From: Gp1-AA133 sp964641665
GTDB taxonomy: Bacteria > Acidobacteriota > Terriglobia > Terriglobales > Acidobacteriaceae
DNA length: 64,000 nt
NCBI GenBank assembly: GCA_964641665.1
Contig: CAZXKO010000117.1
Coordinates: 20,812 to 84,811, forward strand
Reading direction: 5' to 3'
Numbering within the stretch: position 1 is the first letter of the stretch; every line of letters starts with the position of its first letter. Below are positions 25,803-35,315 of the stretch, one piece after another. A model generated the notes under the pieces. It made no database searches. It was not told the origin of the DNA and saw only the letters and a list, made by a program, of their open reading frames with translations. A program made the translations under genes and the position numbers.

Positions 25803-26882
25803 TCAAAACCGCATTTCTCCCACGGGAGTATTCATGGTCACACTATCCGCTGATGGCGAGCGTTTTGCCACGGTCCTCTGTGTGGATGCGCGCACGACGA
25901 GTTGAGGTTCTAGCACGATGCTTTGCGGTTTTCGGACGACTTTCGAGGCTAGAATCCGGAGTGTAATCCGTGCGGCTTCTTGTGCGATTTGTGGGATACG
26001 CTGGTCGACGCTCGAGAGCGGGACGCGCAGAGAGTCATCATAGTGAAGGTTCCCACAGCCAATTACTGCGACATCCTCGGGAATTCTCAGCCCTTCGTCC
26101 AGCAATCGATTCATCGCGCCGATGGCGAGCGGGTCATTAAAGCAGAAAACGCCGTCGGGCGCCGGCCTACAATTCAACAATTCCCGCATTGCATCGGCCC
26201 CCCGCCGTCTGGTTTGCACATCGCCTTTAGACTCATTGATGATGTAATCCTCACGGATCGTCAGACCGGCCTGCAGAAGTGCCCGTCGGTAGCCCTCCAA
26301 CCGACCTCTGCCCGGGCTGGTTTCCGGACCACGAATGTGGGCAATTTTTGTGCAGCCGATGTCGATCAAGTGCCTGGTGGCGAGCGCACCAACAGCTTCG
26401 TCGTCAACTCCGACAAAATTGGCGCACAGTCCGGGTAAACTGCGGTCAATCAAAACGTATGGCGTCTTCTTCCTCTCAATTCGAAGGAAGAGGTCTAATG
26501 TCGACCGACAAGATGCAATAATCAGCGCATCCAGGCGTCGGGCGAGCAAATGATCTACTTCCCATGCTTCGAGGTCCGGATCTTCCTCGCAAGTCGAAAC
26601 GATGAGCGAGTATCCCTTCACCTTCAAGGCATCGGTCACAGCCTGTGCGATTTCTGCAAAAAACGGATGATGCAGAGTGGGCACGACCAAACCCACCAAA
26701 TATGTACGTCCGGTGGCCAATCCCCGTGCGGCTAAGTTGGGCTGATAATCAAGTTCCTTTACGCGGGTTAGAACTCGTTTGCGAGTTTCCTTGCCTACAT
26801 CGGGGTGGTTACGGAGGACCTTGGAGACCGTGACAACCGATAATCCGAGGTCTCTCGCGATGTCCTTCATGCGTGTGCTCAT
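25803..26882 (-). CDS. LacI-family transcriptional regulator within the GH31-GH36 operon
   Basis: A 359-residue LacI/GalR regulator. The HTH is MKDIARDLGLSVVTVSKVLRNH at about residues 5-26, with hinge YQPNLAARGLATGRT. A sugar-binding core follows, with VGLVVPTLHHPFFAEIAQ, RRLDALIIAS, FVGVDDEAVGALATRHLIDIG and VAVIGCGNLHY. ATG 26882 is taken; ATG 26870 is a second candidate nearer the HTH. It lies between two glycosidase genes, 23 bp after GH31 and 51 bp before GH36, so it is co-transcribed with its likely targets and probably autoregulated. Its operator was not identified. Confidence 0.9.
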   Translation of the reverse strand: MSTRMKDIARDLGLSVVTVSKVLRNHPDVGKETRKRVLTRVKELDYQPNLAARGLATGRTYLVGLVVPTLHHPFFAEIAQAVTDALKVKGYSLIVSTCEEDPDLEAWEVDHLLARRLDALIIASCRSTLDLFLRIERKKTPYVLIDRSLPGLCANFVGVDDEAVGALATRHLIDIGCTKIAHIRGPETSPGRGRLEGYRRALLQAGLTIREDYIINESKGDVQTRRRGADAMRELLNCRPAPDGVFCFNDPLAIGAMNRLLDEGLRIPEDVAVIGCGNLHYDDSLRVPLSSVDQRIPQIAQEAARITLRILASKVVRKPQSIVLEPQLVVRASTQRTVAKRSPSADSVTMNTPVGEMRF

Positions 26883-26905
26883 ACATGTGACTCGTGTGCG
26901 GGAAC

Positions 26906-29452
26906 TCACAAGTGAACCGAGACAGACTTGCCATCGAACTCGACGCTGGCATCAGGTTTTGCCGGGGCAATGCCAACTCCATGTCCATCAGTGACACGCA
27001 AAACGTGAAATGTCCGATGCTCCAGCATTCCTGGGAAGCTTCCGTGACGATCTCCAATGGTAAGCGTTCCAGCTTTGTCGTCCCAGTGGATGGAAATAAC
27101 AGAGTAGGCGTCATGCTCGTAGTTGTAGTTGTCGCCTTCGTCTTCATAAAGGGTGAAGTCCGCGTCTGCGCCCGCGAAGATTCGCACCTCGATGGGTTCC
27201 GCTTTAGCAGAAGCGTATTGCCCTTCCGGGCCAAAAGCAACGATTGAACCCGCCTTGGCGTAGATAGGAAGCAAGTCGAGGGGAGCTTCTGCGTTGATGG
27301 TTTGGCCTCCCTTTACTCGTTTGCCAGTCCAGAAGTCGACCCAACTGGTGCCAGCGGGCAAATAAAGAGTTCTTTGCTTGGCGCCTTCGGTGGTCACCGG
27401 ACTAATCAGCAATGCTGGGCCGAAGAGAAACTGGTCCGAGATTGCTCGCGCACCCGGATCCGAGGAAAACTCCAGCGGAAGCGATCGCATGAGCGTTTCC
27501 CCTTTTTTGGTTACCCCCCAAGCAGCGGAATAGATATAAGGCAGCAAACGGTAACGCAGCTGATCATACTCGGTAAGTATGTTTTCGACTTGGGGGCCAT
27601 AGTTCCACAGCTCTGCATTTGATTGGTATCCGTGAACGCGGAAAACCGGACAAAACGTCCCGTACTCGAACCAGCGGATCAGCAGTTCATGGTAAGCCTC
27701 GGATGTGTATTGATCCTTGGGGCGGAAGAATCCGCCGATGTCAGTCGTCCAGTAAGGCATACCCGACATGCTGAAGTTCAGCCCTGCCGAGATCTGCCGC
27801 CGAAGTGTAAGCCAGTTCGCACTGATGTCTCCGGACCAGGACGCAGCCGCATTCCTCTGCTGCCCGGCAAAAGCTGAGCGCGTCAGGATCACGACACGTT
27901 TCCGATCTGTAGTGGCGCGTTGGCCCTCGTAGATGGCCTTGGTCACGTAGAGTGGGTAGGCGTTGCGTACGGATTCGCCGCTCCCCAGGAACGTCTGCTT
28001 GCCCTTGAGCACATCGAACTCTGGCTCCGACGCATCCATCCACCAGGCATCCATGCCGTCTTGGAAGATTCCTTCCTTAAGGGCCGACCAAAATGCGGAT
28101 TGAGCTGCGGGGTTGAAGAAGTCTGTCCACACGGTTCCTGGAACCAAGAAATCGTGGGCCTTCATCCGTTTGTAAACGTCAGTGTCTTCTCCAAATCTTG
28201 ACCATACGGAGATCATCATGTGTAGTTCGTTGGCATGGAGTTGATCCAGCATCTCTTTGGGCTGCGGATAGTTGTCTTCATCAAACTTTGTGGCATTCCA
28301 TCCATACTTGCCCCAGTACTGCCAGTCTTGCACCAGAACATCCACCGGGATTTGCCGTTTGCGAAACTCGGCGGCCGTATCGAGGATTTCCTGCTGGCTG
28401 TGATACCGCTCTCGACATTGCCAGTAGCCGTACGCCCACTTGGGAAAGAGCGGGGCTTCACCGGTAAGCGCCCTGTACTCAGAGATCACATGGTTCAAGT
28501 CGGGTCCATAGAAGAAATAGTAGTCAATCGCCTGCCCGACTTCGGATCGGAATGTCGTGGTGTCCTGCGGAGGACGCACCGACAATTGAACGCCTCCCGG
28601 GCCGCCCTGGGCGGAGACGTCGTATTCCTTGTTGGCATCCAACGTCATAACACCCGAGGCTGAGCTCGGGGTCCAGATATTCTCCAGATCGATGACAGGT
28701 TGGCCGTTCACCTTTAACGAAAGCCGATCACGGTTGTCGCTGCTCAAGAGAAAACCGTACACGCCTTTTGCAGCGGTGGTGAACTTACCGCTCGTAGTTT
28801 TTGGGTCAATCGCAATCGCTTGGTCAGCGGGGTTGAAATCAGTGAGTGAGGGATTGTTCCACAGGAGGCCATATCCCTTGCTTGATAGCAGGAACGGAAT
28901 CGAAATGTTTGTGTTCGCCTGATGCAGGCGAATTGGGACTCCGCGAACGTCAAAGATTCCCTCCTGGTGCTGCCCGAGTCCATAAAGGGCCTCGTCAGAG
29001 GGCGACAGGAATGTCTGTTGGATTTGCCAAGTTTTTGTTTCAGAGGACTGCACGTCGAAGGCTTTGCCTCCTTGAGGAGGCTCGGTCAGCACAACATTCG
29101 CGTTCCCGGAAGAGAAACTCAGTGCACCGGTCGATGTATTGACGGCTACCGTAATCGCCGGGGTAAGGAGCGTGGTTTCTGTCCTTCCGACCTTGACCTG
29201 TAGCGAGGCAGCCCGACACGGTTGGGTGACGACGGGAACCTTAGGAGACGGAATCTCAGACGTTGGGCTGGCGATGACGTGTACGACTCGCTCGCCGCAC
29301 ACCTCAATCCGCATGCTTCCGCTATTGGTGCGAAAGGTGACACCGTTTGAATCCCGGCGAGGGTCCTTGACGGCAAATCGAGGCTCGTTGACACTCCATG
29401 CCGATGTAATAAGAGAGAACAGGAAAAGAAGGGCACCGCGCCTCTTGGTCAT
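26906..29452 (-). CDS. secreted GH31 alpha-xylosidase-like enzyme with PA14-like insert
   Basis: An 848-residue exported glycosidase (signal peptide to about residue 20). An N-terminal beta-sandwich contains a PA14-like insert at about 218-300. The catalytic barrel carries GYWQCRERYHSQQEI, close to the WQSRERY motif of alpha-xylosidases. The nucleophile is D473 in WWMDASEPE and the acid/base D542 in SWSGDISANW. Beta-sandwich domains end the protein. The combination of PA14-like insert and RERY motif is that of the xyloglucan-active GH31 enzymes, which remove terminal alpha-xylose from xyloglucan oligosaccharides. It is the third gene of the receptor-led operon, 91 bp after the TPR gene. Alpha-glucosidase activity is the main alternative. 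Confidence 0.88.
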   Translation of the reverse strand: MTKRRGALLFLFSLITSAWSVNEPRFAVKDPRRDSNGVTFRTNSGSMRIEVCGERVVHVIASPTSEIPSPKVPVVTQPCRAASLQVKVGRTETTLLTPAITVAVNTSTGALSFSSGNANVVLTEPPQGGKAFDVQSSETKTWQIQQTFLSPSDEALYGLGQHQEGIFDVRGVPIRLHQANTNISIPFLLSSKGYGLLWNNPSLTDFNPADQAIAIDPKTTSGKFTTAAKGVYGFLLSSDNRDRLSLKVNGQPVIDLENIWTPSSASGVMTLDANKEYDVSAQGGPGGVQLSVRPPQDTTTFRSEVGQAIDYYFFYGPDLNHVISEYRALTGEAPLFPKWAYGYWQCRERYHSQQEILDTAAEFRKRQIPVDVLVQDWQYWGKYGWNATKFDEDNYPQPKEMLDQLHANELHMMISVWSRFGEDTDVYKRMKAHDFLVPGTVWTDFFNPAAQSAFWSALKEGIFQDGMDAWWMDASEPEFDVLKGKQTFLGSGESVRNAYPLYVTKAIYEGQRATTDRKRVVILTRSAFAGQQRNAAASWSGDISANWLTLRRQISAGLNFSMSGMPYWTTDIGGFFRPKDQYTSEAYHELLIRWFEYGTFCPVFRVHGYQSNAELWNYGPQVENILTEYDQLRYRLLPYIYSAAWGVTKKGETLMRSLPLEFSSDPGARAISDQFLFGPALLISPVTTEGAKQRTLYLPAGTSWVDFWTGKRVKGGQTINAEAPLDLLPIYAKAGSIVAFGPEGQYASAKAEPIEVRIFAGADADFTLYEDEGDNYNYEHDAYSVISIHWDDKAGTLTIGDRHGSFPGMLEHRTFHVLRVTDGHGVGIAPAKPDASVEFDGKSVSVHL

Positions 29453-29543
29453 ATTTGGTTAGTTGCACCGATCGTCCTTTCGCAGATTGGCAAATATCCC
29501 GCGGTTCGCGGCAATGCGTAAGACAGATGTCTTTCCAGTGTCT

Positions 29544-31463
29544 TTACTGCGAATCGCTGTTGTCTTGGCCCTGTTGGATCGCAACCGCTGCCCTGTTCAA
29601 ACCTTCACTGCGCAGTCGCTCGGACACATGAAGCGCCTGTTCAGCTGACTCGCGATCGCCCACTTTCAAATACAAGCGAGCAATCTGATAGTGAAGTTGG
29701 CCGTCCTTGTCATCCGCGAGAGCGAGTTTCAATTCCGCGATTGCGTCCTGTGTGCGGTTCGTCTTCGCATAGACCTTCCCCAACAACGCATGCACGTGGG
29801 AAATGTACTCTGGCTTGGCTTTCAAACTTTTGTTCAGGTATGGCTCCGCGCCGGAGTAGTCGTAGCGAGCGCAAAGAATCTCGCCCATCACGGCGTTGAG
29901 TTCGGGGTCGTCAGCATTCTTCTGTAACGCAGTTTGCGCGAGACGGAGGGCCTCATCCTTTTCTTGATCGGCAAGCAATACTAAAGACAGGCCAAATAGC
30001 GCGCCGGTGTCTTCGGGCTGAAGTTCCAATGCTTTGCGATACTCTTTTTCGGCGCCGGGCAAATCGCTCCGTTGGCGATAAACGTCTCCTAACAAGACGT
30101 GCAACTTCGGCGAGCTCGAGTCCAACTCGCTCGCCCGAGCCAGAGCATCGCTCGCAAGCTTCTGGGCAGACCTTATTTCCCAGTACAGTCCTTCAGCTTC
30201 TGTAGTGACGCTGGCGGCCAGCTTCGCCCCCGCGTCGGAGGCGTCTCGGTAGTCTCCGGTTAAGTATCCGCAGGATGCTAATAAGCGGAGGTCCTTTACC
30301 GGAAGCAGTGAAAGTCGAGAAGCCAACGACTGAGCGCATTGCCGATACCTGCCCTCCGCGTACGACTTTGCCGCATCGGGGCGCGGGGCCTTCATCGGCG
30401 CGGCAGGGAGGTCAGCGTTGGCAATTGCGCCCCCCTGAGAGCCCTCTTCTCGAAAGAGAGCAGCAACTTCGTGCGAGACGTCGCCTGCTGCCTGCCTGTC
30501 CTCCAGAGCGCGCTCAAGTTCAGAACGCCTTGCCTGAGACAAGTCAGCCGTCAAACGCGGAGCATTTGCTCTGAGAAAGCCGGCGTCGGTGTTCCAGATG
30601 TTCGTAATCTCCGCCACCCCTTTCTCAGCTGCCCCTTGCTCAACATGCAAACGTGCCAAACCCAGTTTCGCGGTGAGAGAACCGGGGGACGACCCGAGTT
30701 CAGCCTTTAGCTCCCTTTCTGCAGCAGGGAGATCGTGCCCGTTGAGCAAGGCGAAAGCGTATTCCGCATGCAGTCCTGGGGGATGCGTCGATAGGGCGAG
30801 CACCCTCTCATAAGCGGCTTCGGCTTGAATAAATGCGCGTTGCTGGGAAAAGTTATCTGCCATGAGAGCTTGCGAGTAGCCTGAATCCTTGTGTCGCGTG
30901 AGTGCGATGCGCGCGTCCGCTTCGACCTGTTCCAGATAACCAATGCCAAGGCGATACCAGGCGTCCGCGTTGGCTGGATCAAGCTCCGTCGCCCGCATGT
31001 AAGCGCGGGTCGCTCGGCGAGTATCTCCAACAGCCGCATACGCTTGGCCAAGACCGAGCTCTGCTTGAATATCGGTGGCCCTGGAAAGAGTAGCCCGTTT
31101 GAGGTACGGAATCGCCTCCTTGAACCGCTTTGACTTCAGATAATCGAGCCCTAGAAATAGATTGGGAACGAACAAAGCCGGCTTCAGACGAATCGCCTTG
31201 CGAAAAGCTTCAGCGGCCTGCTGATCGTTCCCGGTCTGGTAGTACATTAACCCGAGGTTCGCTTGCAGTTCCGCGACCTCGGGATGGAGACCAGCCGCTT
31301 GGCGGTAGAACTCGGCGGCGGTCCGAAAATCACTCCTGCCCTGAGCTTGTTGCGCCGAGGCCAGGAGAGATTCGAAGTCCGGTGTCTGTTGCGCGAATGC
31401 TACGCCTAACAAAACGCAAAGGATCGAACAACAGACCCCAGAGGAAGTCCTAATTGCTCGCAC
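29544..31463 (-). CDS. large secreted TPR protein
   Basis: A 639-residue protein with an N-terminal signal peptide (GVCCSILCVLLGVAFAQ) followed by at least twelve TPR-like units. Examples are AEFYRQAAGLHPEVAELQANLGLMYYQTG, AFRKAIRLKPALFVPNLFLGLDYLKS and EKEYRKALELQPEDTGALFGLSLVL. A weaker stretch lies in the middle (about 300-390). There is no catalytic motif. It starts only 3 bp after the stop of the Oar-type receptor, so the two are co-translated neighbours and likely work together at the envelope. A cargo-binding or scaffold role for the receptor is inferred. It is a distant paralogue of the TPR protein at 20353. Confidence 0.82.
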   Translation of the reverse strand: MRAIRTSSGVCCSILCVLLGVAFAQQTPDFESLLASAQQAQGRSDFRTAAEFYRQAAGLHPEVAELQANLGLMYYQTGNDQQAAEAFRKAIRLKPALFVPNLFLGLDYLKSKRFKEAIPYLKRATLSRATDIQAELGLGQAYAAVGDTRRATRAYMRATELDPANADAWYRLGIGYLEQVEADARIALTRHKDSGYSQALMADNFSQQRAFIQAEAAYERVLALSTHPPGLHAEYAFALLNGHDLPAAERELKAELGSSPGSLTAKLGLARLHVEQGAAEKGVAEITNIWNTDAGFLRANAPRLTADLSQARRSELERALEDRQAAGDVSHEVAALFREEGSQGGAIANADLPAAPMKAPRPDAAKSYAEGRYRQCAQSLASRLSLLPVKDLRLLASCGYLTGDYRDASDAGAKLAASVTTEAEGLYWEIRSAQKLASDALARASELDSSSPKLHVLLGDVYRQRSDLPGAEKEYRKALELQPEDTGALFGLSLVLLADQEKDEALRLAQTALQKNADDPELNAVMGEILCARYDYSGAEPYLNKSLKAKPEYISHVHALLGKVYAKTNRTQDAIAELKLALADDKDGQLHYQIARLYLKVGDRESAEQALHVSERLRSEGLNRAAVAIQQGQDNSDSQ

Positions 31464-31466
31464 GCT

Positions 31467-34400
31467 TCACCAATAAAACTTCAGCGCTGCCTGCATTTGT
31501 CGTGGAGTCCATGCTTGAGTGATGGTCCCAAATCCACCACCCATGAATGTGTTCGGGCTGTAGTAGTTGGTGTGATTCAAACTGTTGAACATATCCAACC
31601 GGAATTGGAAACGGAACCGTTCTTCAATCGGGAAATACTTTTGAATGCTTATGTCCCAGTTTCTATAGCCTGGGGCACGTAGGTCAGAAAAATATCGCGG
31701 AGCATTTCCCAGACTCCATGGCTGGGTGACCGCGAAGGCCGCCGTGTTAAACCACTCGGTACGGCTTTGATGAGCAATGTGATAGTCACCAACAACATCC
31801 ACATGCTGACCCGCACCGAAATAGTTGAGTCCATTGCCTGAACTGGTAATTGTGAGCGGAAAGCCCTCTTTCAGGGTCAGTGTTCCAGAGGTCTGCCACC
31901 CGCCAGCGATCGCGTTCGTGACTCTGCTCATTCCTGAGCCGAACTTCCTGCCCTTCCCGACCGGAAGCTCGTACACATAGCTGAGAACGAAGCTGTGAGG
32001 AGTGTCGGTCGCGTCGACCGACTTCTCGGCGGCCAGGTTGTAAACGTTACGAATGTTTTCCGAGAAGTTGGCGGACGCTGAAGCCCAGTTTTCCGGTCCA
32101 CCAACGTTGTCGATAAATTTCGAAAAGGTGTAGGACGCCAACAGCGTAAGCCCTTGCGATACCCGGTGCGTGTAGTTCACGTCGAGGGCGTTGTAATGTG
32201 AGCTACCCGCCGGGTCTTGGTTCTCCGTGATATCGCAAAATTCTGGGAACGGCCTGAGCAACTGTCCCTGTTGGACCGTGGGCTGATCAAGACTACAGCC
32301 GCTCGATGTGATGTGAAGGTAGAACGGGTTTGGAACTTGATTCGTGAGGGCGCTGCCCATGGAGAAGTACTTGGGATCAAGCTGGTTCAGATTGAGGCCG
32401 CTGGCATCCACATGAACCCCATGATTGCCCACGTACGTGATATCCAGTACATCGCTGGTTGTGGGCGCGTACTGAAATCCAAACATCCACTGCTGATCGT
32501 AATAGGTCTTCCGAGTCCGCGAAACGGCTGTTACGCCGAAACCGACGTTGGTCAAGCCGCCTAATGAGTTTCCAGTGACCGGCACGAGCCCGCCTGAAAA
32601 CGCGGTGCTCAAGGTATTTGCCGGGGTCAAGCCACCATCGTTCGACGCGACGTAAGGAGTATCAGAACTGAAGCCGGGTGCCGGGCCAGTTCCGCGATAG
32701 CTCGGAGGATAGAAAACACCGTAGCCTCCTCGCATCACAAGCTTCGGCATCAGCTGATAAGCGAATCCGATTCTCGGTGCAAAATTCTTGTAGTCCGTGT
32801 TGAACAGTCCGCGCTGGCTGGAACTGGCGAATTGCTGTTCTCCCAGGTAGCTCTGCCCCACTGAGGAACTGATCGGATTGACAGTCTTGTAGTCAAACCA
32901 TGCCTGACGATTGTACCGGTCGGTCACGGGTCGTTGAATTTCATAGCGCAGGCCCAGATTTACAGTAAGTTTCTGTGTCGCCTTCCAGTCGTCCTGCAAA
33001 TACACTCCATGAAACCAGGTGCGGCTCACCACCGAAATTGCGATACCGGTGTTCCCACTGGCAGGCAACCCCATCAGCATCGAAGCAACGGAGTCGCCGG
33101 TGCCAGCGACGTTCTGTCCCGAGCTATCCAGACCGGCCGTGAAAAGATTGTTAAAGTTGAAGGGCGTGAAGTGAAATCGCCCGCCGTTTTCGTCTGTCGC
33201 GACTGCCATATACCCGAAGGATAGTTGGTGTTTCCCATCTACTTTCACAAAGTCGACCGATCCGCTACCGGCAGATCGAGGAAATGCACCTTGCCCTGCG
33301 CCGGCAAGCGGCCCTTGCGACAGATAGCTGGCCACACTAATAATGGGGAACTGTGGGGAGTAGGTGTCGATAAAACTGGGCAACCCCAAAGACGAGGCTT
33401 TAAAGCCATGGCTCTGCACATCGTTGCCCTCAACCCACTTCATCCCACCTAAGTTGAGGCTCATAGTGAAAGTGGGAGTGAAGACCTCGCTCAGGCCGAC
33501 GCCAATGTTCCAGCGGTTATTGGGGTTTCGCTGCCCTGGACCTGCAGGATTGGTTGCGCCAAAGAAAGTAGCTTCTTCGTCCTTGTATTCCTTCTTGTAG
33601 GAATACCGTCCGTAAAGGCGCGTTCTGTCGCTGAAGTTGTGGTCAATCCGACCGCTGTACTCGTCTGAGTAGTCCGCCTGAAGACCGGTAGCGCTCCAAT
33701 TGTTTGACAATGCGCTAGTCAGCGGCGTCGGATAAAAGTTAACCAGCGCCTGCCCGATAGGATTGATGCCGTTGGTAGCGTTGGCCACGTTATTTCCGGC
33801 AATACGTTCACGCACGTTGCCGGCACTGGTCGCCGTCAGTCCAGTTACCGAATCCACCTGCCCGGCTGTGAGATGTCGTGTTGTGTATGGGTCGTAAAGG
33901 GCACCGGTTAGAATCGGTCTGCCCAACACATCAACGCATGGCTGGTTGCTCTGAGGACCGCAGGTCATTGCCTGGGACCCCACTACTGCCGAGAAGTCCC
34001 CGCTGCGGAAGGCCGGGAGTGGCGAGGTACCTGAAAGCTGCCCAGCGTTGTGGTCTCTGTGGCCCTCGAAGTTGAAGAAGAAGAATGTCTTGTTACGCTG
34101 CTTGTAGATGCCCGGAATGTACACCGGCCCCCCGACGGCTACGCCAAACTGATTGCGATGAGAATTCGGGCGCGGGTTGTGATTCAAGTTGTTAAAGTAG
34201 TTGTTCGCGTCGAGCGCGCCATTGCGGAGATAGTCGTATACGTCACCGTGCAAATTTTTGCCGCCGGACTTGGTCACGACGTTGATCACATTTCCGGTAC
34301 TCCACCCGTATTGCGCAGTAAACGAATTTTGTTGAACCTTAAACTCCTGCACGTTGTCAGGGGATGGAACATAGATGACTCCGCCCCACCCCTCGCTCGC

Positions 34401-35042
34401 ATCCCAAGCACCGTCTAAAAGAAATGCCGTCGTTCCAAAGTAGCCGCCGCCAAAGTTAAAGAACGACACGTCCTGGTCGGCGGAGCCTTGCTGTCCCCCC
34501 GACGAAATGGTCTGCCTTTGCGATAGGTTATTAACCGATGAGTTCAACTCCACGAAATTGAACACATTCCGCAGATTTAATGGCAGTTCCGTGACTTGTT
34601 TGGTGGTGATCTCGGCGCCAACATTGGCATTCTCGGTCTGCAGCAGGGGCGCCGCCGCCGTCACCTCGACCTGCTCAACCGAGCCGATGATCAAGGTGAC
34701 TGCCTGGCTCGCGGTCTGGCCGACTTCCAGCACGATTCCTTCCTGCTTGTACGTCCTGAAGCCCGGAGCTGTTACGGTCAGCGTGTAGGTCGACGCCGGG
34801 AGCAGCGCGAATGAGAAGTTTCCTTCGGCATCCGTCTTGAATGTACGGGTGATCCCCTTCTCAGGGCTACTCAGAGTGACGTTGCCATTGGCAATGCGGG
34901 CCCCGGAGGGGTCCGACACCGAACCCGACAATGCAGCCGAGGAAGCGAGCGACTGGCCTTGGGCAAAAGGAACGGTTGTACTGATCGCGAAAGTGGCAAC
35001 GACCAACATCAGAAGCGGGTTCAAACGCCGAGGTTTGGACAT
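31467..35042 (-). CDS. Oar-like TonB-dependent outer-membrane receptor
   Basis: A 1191-residue paralogue of the receptor at 12671. It has a signal peptide to about residue 29 (VPFAQG) and a carboxypeptidase-regulatory domain (about 36-125, ALSGSVSDPSGARIANGNVTL, GFRTYKQEGIVLEV). A plug follows (EITTKQVTELPLNLRNVFNFVELNSSVNN), then a long barrel ending in an aromatic strand (MQAALKFYW). It probably imports the oligosaccharide made by the downstream GH31/GH36 enzymes. It is the first gene of a five-gene minus-strand operon (receptor, TPR, GH31, LacI, GH36). The 273-bp gap upstream is shared with a divergent membrane regulator gene. Confidence 0.9.
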   Translation of the reverse strand: MSKPRRLNPLLMLVVATFAISTTVPFAQGQSLASSAALSGSVSDPSGARIANGNVTLSSPEKGITRTFKTDAEGNFSFALLPASTYTLTVTAPGFRTYKQEGIVLEVGQTASQAVTLIIGSVEQVEVTAAAPLLQTENANVGAEITTKQVTELPLNLRNVFNFVELNSSVNNLSQRQTISSGGQQGSADQDVSFFNFGGGYFGTTAFLLDGAWDASEGWGGVIYVPSPDNVQEFKVQQNSFTAQYGWSTGNVINVVTKSGGKNLHGDVYDYLRNGALDANNYFNNLNHNPRPNSHRNQFGVAVGGPVYIPGIYKQRNKTFFFFNFEGHRDHNAGQLSGTSPLPAFRSGDFSAVVGSQAMTCGPQSNQPCVDVLGRPILTGALYDPYTTRHLTAGQVDSVTGLTATSAGNVRERIAGNNVANATNGINPIGQALVNFYPTPLTSALSNNWSATGLQADYSDEYSGRIDHNFSDRTRLYGRYSYKKEYKDEEATFFGATNPAGPGQRNPNNRWNIGVGLSEVFTPTFTMSLNLGGMKWVEGNDVQSHGFKASSLGLPSFIDTYSPQFPIISVASYLSQGPLAGAGQGAFPRSAGSGSVDFVKVDGKHQLSFGYMAVATDENGGRFHFTPFNFNNLFTAGLDSSGQNVAGTGDSVASMLMGLPASGNTGIAISVVSRTWFHGVYLQDDWKATQKLTVNLGLRYEIQRPVTDRYNRQAWFDYKTVNPISSSVGQSYLGEQQFASSSQRGLFNTDYKNFAPRIGFAYQLMPKLVMRGGYGVFYPPSYRGTGPAPGFSSDTPYVASNDGGLTPANTLSTAFSGGLVPVTGNSLGGLTNVGFGVTAVSRTRKTYYDQQWMFGFQYAPTTSDVLDITYVGNHGVHVDASGLNLNQLDPKYFSMGSALTNQVPNPFYLHITSSGCSLDQPTVQQGQLLRPFPEFCDITENQDPAGSSHYNALDVNYTHRVSQGLTLLASYTFSKFIDNVGGPENWASASANFSENIRNVYNLAAEKSVDATDTPHSFVLSYVYELPVGKGRKFGSGMSRVTNAIAGGWQTSGTLTLKEGFPLTITSSGNGLNYFGAGQHVDVVGDYHIAHQSRTEWFNTAAFAVTQPWSLGNAPRYFSDLRAPGYRNWDISIQKYFPIEERFRFQFRLDMFNSLNHTNYYSPNTFMGGGFGTITQAWTPRQMQAALKFYW

Positions 35043-35315
35043 TTGGGGTGGCTCCTTGATTTCTCATCCCCGGAGCGTTCCCAGCAAATTGCGACAGGGT
35101 ATACTTCAGGCGCTTCGGGGCGCGGAGCCGAAGGGATATGCCGGATTCACCACTGTGTCTAGGTTGGTTACAGTAGCGTACGGGGGCAGACCTAGAGAAC
35201 TCCTGTGTTGACAATTGGTTACGGGTAGAGAATAAAGATGTGCGAAATCGTTAACTTCAGCGGTAAAATACCGCCACTTTTGCTCGCCTGAGGCGAAGAA
35301 TCTTCACCTGAGCCT
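35043..35315. promoter_or_regulatory. divergent promoter region between receptor and membrane regulator
   Basis: 273 bases without a gene between two divergently transcribed starts. Near the regulator side, 35246-35260 reads GAAATCGTTAACTTC, an imperfect palindrome centred on GTTAAC. It could be the binding site through which the membrane regulator or a LacI protein controls both directions. This is inference from layout. Confidence 0.35.
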